Shown here: positions 11,080 to 22,731 of the stretch, in pieces
Layout of the letters: the number at the start of each line of letters is the position of its first letter
Position numbering within the stretch: position 1 is the first letter of the stretch
NCBI GenBank assembly: GCA_022606425.2
Contig: JAHDVF020001511.1
Span: 84,488-148,487, forward strand
Source: Lepidostoma basale
Lineage: Eukaryota > Arthropoda > Insecta > Trichoptera > Lepidostomatidae
DNA: 64,000 nucleotides
Direction of reading: 5' to 3'
Made by a program: the position numbers and the translations under genes
The notes under the pieces: model-generated
The model's database searches: none
The model's input: the letters and a program-made list of their open reading frames with translations, nothing else
What the model was told of the DNA's origin: nothing

Positions 11080-11230
11080 AATTACTAAAAGGCTGCCATG
11101 TTCGAAGCGTGCGGAACACGATGTATGAATGTATGAAATCCGCTTGTGTCGGGATAGAACAGTGTGACGATTTATCCTCTCTACATTCTCTTACAGAGAA
11201 AAGAATAGTGGTTAGTTAGTTAGTTAGTTA
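11080..11230 (+). mobile_element. LINE-A 3' end with (GTTA)n tail
   Basis: Degenerate terminus followed by GTTAGTTAGTTAGTTAGTTA at 11213-11232. Confidence 0.65.
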
Positions 11231-11534
11231 AAAATGTCTCCAATCTTAGGAGCTGGAATGTATGGATCAAGGAATTAAGGTTAAAAGTAGTTTTATAGCA
11301 GTGTGAAGAAGATGATTTTGGGATGAACATGTGACTAGAATGGCAGAACTGAGCTCAAGCAGACCTCCTACGTCATCCAAAAAGATAAGAGGGACAATTG
11401 ACAGTCTTAGAAGGAACTTGATACAGAATAACAGGCCAAAAGCCTTAGGGCTTGGTTTAGAGGAAAATGATTTTGAAAAGGAATTGACAAGATGTCTCGG
11501 CGTGAAAAAATTGTGAATAATATGTAATATCTTA

Positions 11535-11725
11535 AATACTCTTAAAGTGGAGGCCATGGGAAACCAAAAGGGGTGTCGGTCGGCCACAGAAGAGATGGGC
11601 CAACGATATTGTTGTGGTCGCCGGGAAAAATGGATTGAAGCGGCACAGGATAGAGAAAAATGGAGACAGATGGAGGAGGCCTACATCCAGCAGTGGAGGG
11701 AAGGCTAGGAAGAAGAAGCAGAATA
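11535..11725 (+). mobile_element. LINE-E 3' end
   Basis: Encodes GVGRPQKRWANDIV and, one frame over, KWRQMEEAYIQQWREG, then (GAA)n-like tail. Matches 31640 and 46560. Confidence 0.65.
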
Positions 11726-11729
11726 TCTT

Positions 11730-12290
11730 AAATATCAATGAGTTTGCATGATACTACAATCAAGAGATGTATGCGAGATGTAGTCTGGTAGTCTGCTTGC
11801 CGTTAGTAGGGAAACAACATTATGATTAGTTATTTATTTGTCATTCTTGTTGTCTTGTTGTCTGTGGAAAATTTCCCAAGTATTGTTGCATCACGACCAC
11901 TTTCGTTCACCCGTTTCATTTTCCCGTTTTGTTTCTATCCGTTTGGTGAATGTGTTAATTTGTTTTTTCCCTTCAGACACATTCTGCAGCACGTATTTTG
12001 ACTTACTTTTATTTGGCGAGCTGATTTTTGCTGGATTTCCTGTGTTGTTATTACCAGTTTGTTAGATGTTAAATGCATTTTTTTCCGTACCACTCTATCT
12101 GTGTCCCCTTTTTTATTATTAAACGATTCGTAGCTATCCATGCGAGCAAGACTTCTGGGCGTTTTGTTGTCGTCTCTGGGTGTAGCTGCCTAGCCGCCTT
12201 TTTGTGTTTACGTTCTTTGCGATTTGATAACATCACCGAATCTCGTAAAACGTTTTCACCGCAATCTCTTCCGGGATTTTTTTTGCCGCG
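11730..12290. other. Unique sequence, no gene seen
   Basis: T-rich sequence leading into the CpG-rich block; no recognisable exon. Confidence 0.4.
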
Positions 12291-13040
12291 CAGAAAGACT
12301 TCAGATTATCTTTCTGATTAAAGTGCTAATTAAACATCGGATTCCGTTTTGATTCGCGGACGAGGGGAGACCTTGGCGTTTTTTCTCGTCTAACTGGGTG
12401 AATCCATTAACCGGGCGACTCCGTTGATTCACTAAAAGCAAATAGATGGACAGGAAGATGGCTTTATCTCCGTGTCGCCAGCATTGTTGCTAGTGACGCG
12501 TCACTAACCGCGGGTGTGGAGAATCGCTTCCTTGCTACGGGCGTCGTTAGCGCTACTGTTTCTGTAATATGTTTGATGGCTTCCTCATCGGCTTAGACAC
12601 GTCCTCGCCATCGATTTGACCTAATCGCATTTCGGTTTCGATTTCATTGTCCGCGAGATCAACTGGAAGAGATCGATCCGCGATGGAGCGTCTGCTAGCT
12701 CTCGCAGCCGCCTCCGCCCCCGTGCATGGAGAACAATAATTGCGAACGATTAATTGATGGTCGGATGCGAGTGAAAAAGCGGCACCAGACCTACGTTGGT
12801 TACAGAGAGTCGGTGCGCGCTGACGTCACGCGGCCGTAGGATGCAGAGCAGTACAGGCGCGGAATCGCCTCGCGCATTATTTCTGCCGTGCCAATTTTAA
12901 ATTTATTTTGGCAAGCCTCGCCCGTTTATTTATAGCGGAGTGTTTTCGATTTTAATTTGACTTTTTCTCCTCGCAGCTTCAACAAATTTATCATCGCCCG
13001 CGCTATTTCGGTCCCCATTCATTAAATAATCACTCCGATT
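12290..13040 (+). other. Unique CpG-rich intronic sequence before the rotund exon
   Basis: About 750 bases free of recognisable repeats and far richer in GC and CpG than the rest of the non-coding sequence. It holds a perfect TGACGTCA (CRE-type) palindrome at 12821-12828. No convincing exon is seen. It could contain an enhancer or an internal promoter; that is inference. Confidence 0.4.
12821..12828. promoter_or_regulatory. CRE-type TGACGTCA palindrome
   Basis: Exact eight-base CREB/ATF consensus in the CpG-rich block about 260 bases before the rotund exon. Function is not shown. Confidence 0.3.
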
Positions 13041-13090
13041 GCGCAACGTGCTCTTCTCCTGTACTAATCTATGTTTTGTGTCTCCTCCAG
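13040..13090 (+). promoter_or_regulatory. 3' splice site of rotund exon
   Basis: A pyrimidine-rich run ends in CTCCTCCAG at 13090. The conserved zinc-finger frame begins directly after it, which fixes the exon start; the in-frame ATG upstream at 13076 lies in the intron. Confidence 0.85.
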
Positions 13091-14194
13091 GTGTTCGGGT
13101 CCAAGGCCGACCTGCAGCTGCACACGCAGGTCCACCTGCGCGAGGCCAAGCCGTACAAGTGCAGCCAGTGCACCAAGGCCTTCGCCAACTCCAGCTACCT
13201 GTCCCAGCACACGCGCATCCACCTGGGCATCAAGCCGTACCGCTGCGAGATCTGCCAGCGCAAGTTCACGCAGCTGTCGCACCTGCAGCAGCACATCAGG
13301 ACGCACACGGGCGACAAGCCGTACAAGTGCCGCCACCCCGGCTGCCAGAAGGCCTTCTCGCAGCTGTCCAACCTGCAGTCGCACTCGCGCTGCCACCAGA
13401 CGGACAAGCCCTACAAGTGCAACTCGTGCTACAAGTGCTTCTCGGACGAGCCCAGCCTGCTGGAGCACATCCCCAAGCACAAGGAGTCCAAGCACCTCAA
13501 GACGCACATCTGCCAGTACTGCGGCAAGAGCTACACGCAGGAGACCTACCTGAGCAAGCACATGCAGAAGCACGCCGAGCGGGCCGACCGCCGGCCGCCC
13601 ATCGCCGGGCTGGCGGGCCGCGGCCCCTCCGTGCCCTTCCCGGACCACCCCTACTGGCCCAAGATCAGCCCCGACTCGGCGGCGCACCTGTCCGAGGCCA
13701 TGCAGGAGGGCGGCGGCTTCCAGCAGAACGCGCACGACGCTGGGGACGACGGCGAGAACGACCACCTGCAGGCGCACCACCGCGCGCTCTTCGACCACCA
13801 CAGGCTCAACGGGGACCTCAACAGCGAGGAGAGCGCCCGCCAGTCGCTGCACCTCAATGGGCAAGGCGTTCCCTCCGTGCCCACCTCGGGCTACGACATC
13901 GCCCTGTCCAAGGCGAGCGCCGTGGCCAACTCCGCCTTCACCCCCATCAACTCCATGGCCCCGCACCTGGGCGGGCTGGCGCACCCGCAGCTGGGGCAGC
14001 GCCCCTACCTGTACGACTCGCTGGGCTTCCAGCAGGCCAAGCAGGGCAACCTGGCGGCGCCGGCGGCCGCGTCCTTCCCCAACCAGCTCATCTCCCTGCA
14101 CCAGATCCGCAACTACGCCCACCAGCCCGCCGCCAACCTGCTGGCCCCCGAGCACATCCTGCCGCACTCGCTGGCCGTGAAGGACAAGCAGTGA
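13091..14194 (+). CDS. rn: rotund/squeeze-type C2H2 zinc-finger transcription factor, last coding exon
   Basis: The exon opens after a pyrimidine-rich tract ending in CAG at 13090 and reads 367 codons to TGA at 14192-14194. Seen: the second half of one C2H2 finger (LQLHTQVH, residues 8-15), then five complete fingers starting at about residues 22 (YKCSQC), 50 (YRCEIC), 78 (YKCRHPGC), 108 (YKCNSC) and 139 (HICQYC). A Gly/His/Pro/Ala-rich tail follows, with the blocks NSAFTPINSM and NQLISLHQIRNYAHQP. Known: this finger array is nearly invariant in Drosophila rotund and its paralogue squeeze, nuclear DNA-binding regulators of limb, antenna and neuron identity. The first finger's cysteine pair must be in an upstream exon that I did not find in the window. 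Third codon positions are almost all G or C, unlike the AT-rich flanks. Rotund is favoured over squeeze by the tail, but only moderately. Confidence 0.93.
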   Translation: MFGSKADLQLHTQVHLREAKPYKCSQCTKAFANSSYLSQHTRIHLGIKPYRCEICQRKFTQLSHLQQHIRTHTGDKPYKCRHPGCQKAFSQLSNLQSHSRCHQTDKPYKCNSCYKCFSDEPSLLEHIPKHKESKHLKTHICQYCGKSYTQETYLSKHMQKHAERADRRPPIAGLAGRGPSVPFPDHPYWPKISPDSAAHLSEAMQEGGGFQQNAHDAGDDGENDHLQAHHRALFDHHRLNGDLNSEESARQSLHLNGQGVPSVPTSGYDIALSKASAVANSAFTPINSMAPHLGGLAHPQLGQRPYLYDSLGFQQAKQGNLAAPAAASFPNQLISLHQIRNYAHQPAANLLAPEHILPHSLAVKDKQ

Positions 14195-14454
14195 CTCCAC
14201 TAATCCACCGGATTCTCTTCAAGCGGACTCGGCTGTTCCTTTTATCAGTGTCGATGGGTTTATCTTTAATTTAGACTTATGAGCAGTATTAAGCGAGTCC
14301 TCGCCGTGCTGCAGAACCTACTGTAAAGTTCGATGGTATTAATTATTACGAAAAATTCCTCTAGATCAGTATTAGCCCTAAGGTGTACTAAGATGTAGGT
14401 TCGAGTAATTTATTGAATCCATCTTTTTTGGGAACTAATATGTTATCCCTAAAA
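14195..14454 (+). other. Proximal rotund 3'UTR
   Basis: Unique, AT-rich sequence directly after the rotund stop, up to a MITE at 14455. I see no further exon. No single poly(A) signal stands out; AATAAA-like words are frequent throughout the AT-rich DNA to 26.8 kb, so the true 3' end is undetermined. Confidence 0.5.
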
Positions 14455-14731
14455 GCCGTGCCACACTGTTTTAAACAAGCTCTCCAAATCGGTCTCCACC
14501 GGCGGTTTAAAACTGTGTAGACACTTGTTTGAAACCAAAATTCGTTTGACCTTCAACAAAACTTTGTGGACGGACGCGCATAGTATGCGTGTGGATCCAC
14601 CGTTTAAACACGCATTCCACATGTGGAGAGCTTGTTTACAACAGTATGTGGACGCTACACCAACCGTGGGCTCCACAGCTCTCCACCAAGGTCACCCCTG
14701 TGAAAGCTTGTTTCAAACAGTGTGGCACGGC
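14455..14731. mobile_element. TIR MITE 'GCCGTGCC', copy 2
   Basis: 277 bp, same termini as the copy at 6018 but inverted, starting about 260 bases after the rotund stop and so possibly within its 3'UTR. Confidence 0.85.
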
Positions 14732-14734
14732 CTT

Positions 14735-15660
14735 AATACTTAACGGAGCGAGCTGGCGATCCCAACGATCAAAGAGTCTGGAAGATGCGACGAGGTATTG
14801 TCAAAAATTTCAGCAATATGTAATTTGTTTTATGTTATTTCTGGAGGAACGCATTCACCGGACCCTGTTCGGTCTGGACTCTGGTTATGTTAGTTAGAAA
14901 CGTGAAATAAGTTGATTCAAAGATAACCTTAGGAATCCACCTTTTGTCAGTAGGAAGAGAAACAAAAACGAAAATACGATTAAAAGATCTGGTGACTCAG
15001 TATAAGATCAAATGAGCCACAAATGAGCCTAAAGATTAAAGTTCCATGCTGAATCTTGTCAGCAATATTACATATTTAGTTTTTATTTTATACTTATTTT
15101 TATTGGTATAATATTATAAAGCACACTACAGCCTCAAATAAATTATATAAGTATGATGTAAATATTTTTTTTTATTATAGATATCTTACGCAATAAAATG
15201 TATATGTTTATATATTTTTTTCTGACGTTATTAAAGCAAATAAACTTCATAATTAAGCATTCAATATTACTTTGTATAATTGTTTACATTTGTTTACTTG
15301 TGAAACAAATCATGTTTGTAAAAATTAACGAAATTCTCGGTCATTGTCAAAAATAATATTCAAATGTGTAGTTTGGATCTTTGCCATCGAAAGAAAGCGA
15401 TTTTTTGTATATTCGATGTTGTATATGTTGACGACTTAATCAAGAGGTCTCTACGAAAGAATTTTGAAGTGCTGTGACTGTAAGGACTTATTAATATTTA
15501 ATTTCTTAATATTGTTAGGAGAGTAACTTTTTTGAGAATTTCACGCTAAAAGAAAACACCTGCGGCTAAGGCACTCGGAATTAAAATACTTTCAACATTT
15601 TAAATGTATACAAATACTTGTATACGAATACTGAATTTTACCCATTGCGGGATATCATTT
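14735..15660. other. AT-rich, no gene seen
   Basis: Nothing recognisable; possible rotund 3'UTR. Confidence 0.4.
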
Positions 15661-15666
15661 TAAGGA

Positions 15667-15962
15667 TTAATTGTATCTCAATAGAGACAAAGATGCAAAT
15701 TGGAAACAGAATATAGTGCTCGAGGCGTTTACAGGACTTATGACCTGTCATTGTTTGGGTTAAGCGCACGCTTTATGTAATTCTTCTAAGTTCTTAAGAC
15801 CACCACGTCTGACAAATTTTTGGAAGATGTATATATGTTACAATCTTGGACTACACTTCACATTTTTTAGTTCAATCTACACTAGCGCCATCTATTAAGA
15901 TTGGATTAAGCATTAAGCAGAAGATCTTTATTAACACAATGTGAAAGGCTACCGCCATTAAC
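15667..15962 (-). repeat. R300 repeat, near full-length
   Basis: Reverse complement of the 54878 copy: AGCCTTTCACATTGTGTTAA at one end and ACAATTAATCCTTAAAA at the other, with the GATGGCGCTAGTGTAGATTG block inside. Confidence 0.75.
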
Positions 15963-16099
15963 ATACATTGCTAGATAACGCCTTTTAAATACTTTCATTT
16001 AATGGCAGCTTCACTTACAAGGGGAAGGAACGATATAGGAAATTGATGGAGGAATGGCATTTTACAGGATTGTAGTACCCCGACTACGCAAGGGGAGCT

Positions 16100-16712
16100 T
16101 TCGCTATGCTTCGCCTTGTATGGCGTTCCAATATCATTTCGATAAAGCTCAAGCTTCAAATATTCGGCAGTAGCGTTAAAAGTGTACTGCTGTACGGATG
16201 TGAGACTTGGAAATCTACCGCGGACGTTATTGATAAACTCCAGGTGTTTATAAATAGGTGCCTTCGCTCATTATTCAAGATTTATTTGCCCCAAACAGTG
16301 TCAAATGCCGTTCTCTGGACCATGGCAGGCGAAAAGTCAATTAGAGAACAAGTCGCTAGACGCAAATCTATATATATGATAGAGTGTCAAATGCAAAAAT
16401 GCGGTGCGAATGAAAGTGTTATGAACAAAATAATGAAAGGGTCGTTGAAATGGTTTAGACACGTGGAAAGAATGAGTGAAGATAGAATGGTGAAGAAAGT
16501 ATATGTAAACGACGTGAACGGAGTGAACGCCGAGGAAAACATAGCACGATCAAATCAATCAAATATTGAATGTCGGTCTCGTGAGGAGTCGGAGAAATCG
16601 ACATGCGTGCATTACAAGACGTAAGAATGTAGAGGAAGCGAGAGAAGTATGTCAGGACAAAACAGTGTGGCGGTCCATTCTTTCTGCCTACCCCTCCGGT
16701 TAGTTAGTTAAT
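16100..16712 (+). mobile_element. LINE-B / LINE-A in-frame chimera
   Basis: 16106-16365 encodes LINE-B (LLYGCETWKSTADVIDKLQV, MAGEKSIREQVARRK). The same frame runs without a stop into LINE-A (KCGANESVMNKIMKG, VERMSEDRMVKKVYVN) from about 16370, and the segment ends with the LINE-A hairpin and GTTA tail. Confidence 0.8.
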
Positions 16713-16714
16713 TT

Positions 16715-18025
16715 TCTAAATTTGAAGCCTTTTTTCTAGAAATTAACTGGCTATTGCATTTTTTTACTTCGGTAACTTTAAGGGGGTACTACAATCTTGC
16801 AAAATCCCATTCCGAATCCAATTTCCTACATTGTGGCCTCCCCTATTTAGTATCAAATCAGAACATCGAATCAAAAACAGCGAAATTCTGTCCACATTAA
16901 TAGAAGCATTCTTTGGTTTTTTTCTCTAATTTATTTTGACATTTATATACACTTGTCTAAACCAGCAATCAACGTAATCAGCTCAGATTTTCCACTGCAG
17001 GATATAAGCGTATTTTGCCTCTCAAACTGTTCCTATTCGCAGCCTTGAAATATGTATATATAAAAAACTACAAATCAATCTATATTATTCAAAAACATAA
17101 CCTAAATTCACATGCTTTATATAATTTTTGAAGAACTTAATGCATTAACACTGAGGAATTTCATAATTATGATTCACATATCAATTAAAACACCATTTTT
17201 CCACTGTGGAGTATATTTTTCTTGACATGTTTCAAAGGTATTATTAAACCTTCATCGTTGGGAGAACTAAATAAACTGAAACATGTACAGAAAAATAGGC
17301 TTAATGGTGAAAAAAACTGTATTTTAATTCATATATAATCATTTTTATATCATAAGTATAACTTTTACTTGATAGTTTAATATACAAAGATTGCCCTGGT
17401 AGTGTAAGGTGTAGAATTTAGCGTGAAATTCGCAGAGAAGATGGTAAACTTAAGGTCCACGAAGATTTGGATGTCCATGACACTCGGCTTAATGACCAAC
17501 TACAATGGTTTTGTCTTTGAGCAGACTTTGATAAAGTTGTGAAATATTTTTCTTTAGGTTTTATTGTAAATTGAAACTCAAAATTAATCTAACTATTTGA
17601 TGTAAGAATACTTAATGGATATAAAATTATGGAAATAAATTGATAATTCAACGAATATTTGTAGTGTACTTAATCAAATTTGTTCTCATATCACTTTCGA
17701 ATTGCGTTTTTTGTCCCACAACATATTTAAAAAAATGTGTAATACATATGCGTAGATTTTAACAGTTTTTTTCTGCAATGATGTTATATAATAAGCAAAT
17801 ATAATGATCTACGAATCATCACTTTCAAAAGAAATAATTAGACATAAAAGAGACAAGATATTTCAAATGTGTCATATCTGTTTTAAATACTTCACATACA
17901 ATATCTATTTGGTGCATAGAACTTAAAAAAAAAATTCAATCTGTCTTTATCTTACGTCCTAATCCAATGACAAAAATTTATCCCACTTAGAAGCTATACC
18001 GGAACACATCAAATTTCTTTAATAT
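16715..18025. other. AT-rich, no gene seen
   Basis: No recognisable exon or repeat. Confidence 0.5.
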
Positions 18026-18165
18026 TTAATTGTATCTCAATAGAGACGAAGATGCAAACTGGAAACTGAATATGGTTGATCAAGGTGTTTACAGGACTTA
18101 TGACCTGTCATTGGTTGGGTTAAGCGCACGCTTTATGTAATTACAACATTCCCCATTCCATCTTT
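18025..18165 (-). repeat. R300 repeat, 3' part
   Basis: TTGTATCTCAATAGAGACGA through TGACCTGTCATTGGTTGGGT, then GCGCACGCTTTATG; ends abruptly. Confidence 0.65.
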
Positions 18166-19690
18166 TTTTTTTCTTTAATATGTTTTACAAAAAATGCAAA
18201 TCGAAAGTTTTTTTATACTTGCATATTTTAAATTTGGATCGCCAGTTAGAAAACAAAATCAGTATTCCTTTTTTTGTAATAATAATCTTTTAGGCTGTCA
18301 CACTGAAGTGCTTTGCTTAGGTATTGTCTACTATAGAATCACATAGCATGGCGCGAAGTGGGCAGTTTAGCCATCGCGATAATATGGTGTGTGTAGTATA
18401 TGCCACCTAGCTCGCAGTGTAACTCTAAGCTCCAAGCGAGTCTCCTACAGTCTTCTACATTCTGTTTTATCAGAATTTGATGATCATACAATGTTTTACA
18501 TGCCACATTTCCATATGAAAAGGTTATAAAATAAAACAGTACTTAATTTTGCAGTTTGTTATAATGGAATACTATATTTTTTTCCACTTTAACAAATGCC
18601 GTTATTTTGAAAAAAGAATTATGATTTTGTTTTCTAATTGGTGTTATTTTCTCAAAGATATATAATGTATGTCCTAGTGTAAAAATATGTCAGCTACATA
18701 TTAAAATTGACTGCAATAATCTATTAGTTTCTCAACAAATGGAAAATTATTTTAAGTGACAAGTGTATGTAGTAAAAAAATGGCATAAAAAGTAGGTTTC
18801 TCTATAGTCATCATAATAATCGTTTATTTAATACTAAGCTTAAATAAATTACAGTTGTAAATTGTCAAATTTGTACATTGATCTCAAACATTTAATAACA
18901 GTTTGATACTTATTAGAAATTTAAATTTTAAACCTTAATTTTTTTCTTTTCAATAAAACGATTTGAAATTTATTTTGATTGAAGGAACAAAGTTCAAAAT
19001 TTCACATATTAATGTTTATGTGACCAAGGGTGTTTTTTTCGTATTTGATAGATGTTTATTAAACGTAATTATTGGGTACAACTGACTTGAACCTTCTAGA
19101 CACACGGGTATCTTAAAGTACTCTGTCGTTGGTACTAAAATAATTTCTAAGCTACACACCTGTCACTTGACATAATTTAATCACAACTTAAATATAAAAC
19201 ATTAAGCTATATGTATAAAATAAAACAATACATGTGATTAAAATACAAAATAATCTTTTCAAAACTAGATTCTATATCTATTTTAACCGGATACACTCAT
19301 TTTAAGATTATTATGTTGAAATTGGTTATTTTTAAAGTGTTAAAAGTATTTATAAACATTGCTCAATAAAATATTTTTATTTTAAACAGCGCTTTAAGAT
19401 TAGAAAACAACAAATCATTTAATAATCAATCAAAATACATTTTCCCTACAATACCGCCATCTGTGATTCGAATATAAAAGTTATTTGACAATTCTTGCTT
19501 ACTATAAAATGGCCATGCAGACTTTAAAAATAATGTTAAATGAACATTTTAATGACTAATCAAGACATTTTAAATGCTTTTAATACTGTCATATTTTTTA
19601 GAATTAGCTAAGTACTGAATGAGCTTCATTAATGGCATATATTTCATCCAATTAGGACATTGTGTAACTGTTCAAAAAGTGTTAAAATCA
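18165..19690. other. AT-rich, no gene seen
   Basis: No recognisable content. 18290-18450 is somewhat richer in GC but has no open frame. Confidence 0.5.
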
Positions 19691-20165
19691 TGACAAAATC
19701 TTATTTGTCTTCTTTCTGTAGATCTTGCGATCTGTTCAGGCAGGATATCAATTTTGTTCTTGTGATGAAGACATACAACTTTCTCTCCATCTCATTGGTG
19801 GTCGTCCTGGTGGTCGACAGTCCTCTGGAGTCTCGTGCTTGGGAATCCTGGGAACCATTTAATCTCCGCGTACTCACTATGTCATCAATATCACAGGTTC
19901 TACGAATCTGTTCATTAGGTATCCTATCTCTAAACGGGTTACCCACGATAGATTGTTTTTATTTCTGCCCATCTAAGGAGATGATTTGTTTTGACAGTGT
20001 CTGCTCTTGCTTCGATTCCATAAGTCATTATTGGTATGATGCATGACTTTGCTTTCCACTAGCATATGCTTATTCTCCCAAACAGTGTCTCCCCGGCATC
20101 CGGAGGTAACGGCTGCTTTATTTAGTCTGTTATTTAACTTTTGACGAAATCCAGACAAGCAAATA
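19690..20165 (-). mobile_element. LINE-D remnant
   Basis: Minus strand: NRLNKAAVTSGCRGDTVWEN, NKHMLVESKV, then NPFRDRIPNEQIRR and LSTTRTTTNEMERKLYV. Broken by stops. Confidence 0.65.
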
Positions 20166-20995
20166 CTTGAATTATTTGACAAAATCATCAATTTCATACC
20201 TCTGAAATCCTCAACATCTTTATGTTTTTTTTTTGCAGTACTTGTAGTTTTAAAAAATAATAATGTAATGATTTCAAATCATTAATGTTTTTTTCTTGGT
20301 TGTTAAACTGAGTCAAATTTAAAATTTACTGCAACCTCTTTCAACATAATAATCTGTTACGAACATTTACGATTAGAGCCACCTTGTTCACGATCGGTCT
20401 GAATCACTTATTGAAATCAATTCAATTAATAATCTTTCATCGATCGCAACAATAAACTTCAACTATTTGTTAGAGTTGGTGTTCTATTTGTGGTGTTAAT
20501 TAAATGTGTAAAAAAATCTTCATTATAATATAAACATCCTGGACCCAGATGATCCAGATCAGAAATTTGAAGCTATTTCATTACTTTACTGAAACTAGAA
20601 TCACATTTAAATTCGTTAATTTGTTTTAAATTTAAAACAAAATACTCACAATTTTTTCTTCTTCAGTTCTTGAATTTCAAAGAATAACAATTGATTTCTA
20701 AACGTTTTATTTACATATATATTGCAACATTATGTTGCACTGGACTAATGCATTGTCAAATGTCAATTTATTACATAAATCTGGCGTATTTGTGATACAA
20801 ATTGATTTACGTCTTTGCTCAAACAGTTAATGTTTCATAACTTCAATGTAATTTGGTTTATATTCTGTTTTAACAACTGATTACTCGTGTTGACACAGGT
20901 TATTATAATATCTGATTGTATTTTATTGGGTCAATCGCAGAAGTTTTGCATATTTTAAAAATTATTTATACAATATAACAAAGTTGCTACATTGT
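20165..20995. other. AT-rich, no gene seen
   Basis: Nothing recognisable. Confidence 0.5.
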
Positions 20996-20996
20996 C

Positions 20997-21130
20997 ACAC
21001 TGTCTTTGGTTTGTTGTAGAATTCACGTGACAATAAAATGGCGATAGATTAGCTACCTGTCACCTGTCATGAGAATCAATATGAAAGCTGTACCCTTTAC
21101 ATCAATTTGGCTTTTGCTGTAATCAACAAA
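20997..21130 (+). mobile_element. SINE body fragment
   Basis: CACACTGTCTTTGGT..GTAGAATTCACGTGACAATA and the following ATGGCGATAGATTAGCTACC match the SINE body; the tRNA head is missing. Confidence 0.65.
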
Positions 21131-22365
21131 ATATTAATATAAGTTTCATATTGCATTCATGGGGAAGCATTTATGATTTGATTCATTGTTTCAAGATATA
21201 ATTATCACTGGGTGCTGTTTTACAATCTATAAATGTAATCAACTGTGAAAATAATATATAAACCATAGTACTATGAAGTTATTATGTATGACAACAATGT
21301 CACTGCTTATAATATTTCAAATATCATTTGTTTTAACCTTAAATTATATTAGTTAAATATTTGAGCATAAGTGATAATTGATTTGTTTGTTGTTCTCATC
21401 TGGACTCACAATTTCTCATTACAATATGTGATATATAATATTGATTAGATGTTTCTGAAAAAATGTCTGTCTTCATAACACTAAAACTAACTATAATAGC
21501 TATAAGTCTCATTGTTCCTGTGTTTTCTACAAATATAAGATTAGCAACAATCTAAGAAATTCATTCATTATTCAATTACTCTTTTCTATATCTTCATTTT
21601 GTAATAAAATCATATTTATTAATATGTTCAAATGAAATGTTTTGTTTTTTAATATCTCAAATTAAAGTTTAGCTACATTTATACGTTATGTTTCCATAAT
21701 GCTATCGCTAAGAAACAATTCTAACCTCACATTATTTCAATGTTAGTGTGATGTCACTATAGGTTAGGAATGATCTTTGAAATGCTAAAATGCATACTGA
21801 TTGATAAATGTCTCATTGTTCAGATGTCAAACATAGATTTATAGATCTTTCTACCATCATCTGTCAGCACCTAACCTATATTATATTTTCTTTTATAATT
21901 AACACACAATAAAGATGATAATGGTAATTTGATATTTTTGATTTGATGATGATAAAAATTGCAATAGATGATTTATGGAAACTTCATAACACAGGCAATA
22001 CGATCTTTAATATTTCAAAACTCACTTTTGTAAAGAGATATTTTTAATGAATGTTTCATTTGATATCATTGATTTATTTGAGATGATAAAATATATTTAA
22101 AAAAAAACATTATTTCTATTTAACTATGACTCAAACTATATGTAACTACACATATATTTGTTTTCATTTGAATTTACAACTTAATTTTGACATATTAATT
22201 ATAGTTTCTCGTGCTGAATACTGAAGCAATAATTTTGATATAATATATAACCTATATATAGCTTTTTTAAATTAATATTTTCATCTTATTCAAGTGATGT
22301 TTTTGTTAATAAATATTGTTTATATTATGTAATTAAATTAAACTTCATTAGAATGACAATGTATT
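21130..22365. other. AT-rich, no gene seen
   Basis: Nothing recognisable. Confidence 0.5.
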
Positions 22366-22368
22366 CAT

Positions 22369-22731
22369 CGTCACCTGAGAGTAAGAAGGTTCCAACTGTC
22401 AAAAGTAAAAAGCTGAGAAAAATGAAGTCAAAGTTTTGTTGATTTCGGGTGTGTATCTTGGAATAAAAGGGTTCCATCTGAAGCAGATGAAAATCTTTTA
22501 CCGAGAAGCGTATAAATTTTCTCTGGTGACAGTTGGAATAATAAAGTTCTAAATATAAATGAATCCTTCTTCAGTGAATCGTGTGTTTTGAATGATCAGA
22601 TGGAACTTGATTCTTTTCGTAACATCAAAATGACGATACTATTACATGTTTTTTTTAATTGTACGTATAGATAAGGTTAGTAGAACCCTGTGAAATTTTG
22701 TTAGTTGGAACCCTCTTACTCTCAGGTGACG
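22369..22731. mobile_element. TIR MITE 'CGTCACCTGAGAG'
   Basis: 363 bp with about 28-bp inverted ends (CGTCACCTGAGAGTAAGAAG) carrying one mismatch, and inner inverted repeats (GGTTCCATCTG / CAGATGGAAC). No coding content, no clear target duplication. Confidence 0.8.

Noticed and set aside
13064..14200. 378-codon antisense open frame
   Set aside because: Val/Leu/Arg-rich mirror of the GC-rich zinc-finger codons; no recognisable domain, so treated as chance.
13039..14274. 411-codon open frame overlapping the rotund exon in another phase
   Set aside because: Ala/Gln/Pro/Arg-rich shadow caused by the extreme GC3 of the zinc-finger frame; no domain and it reads through the intron border.
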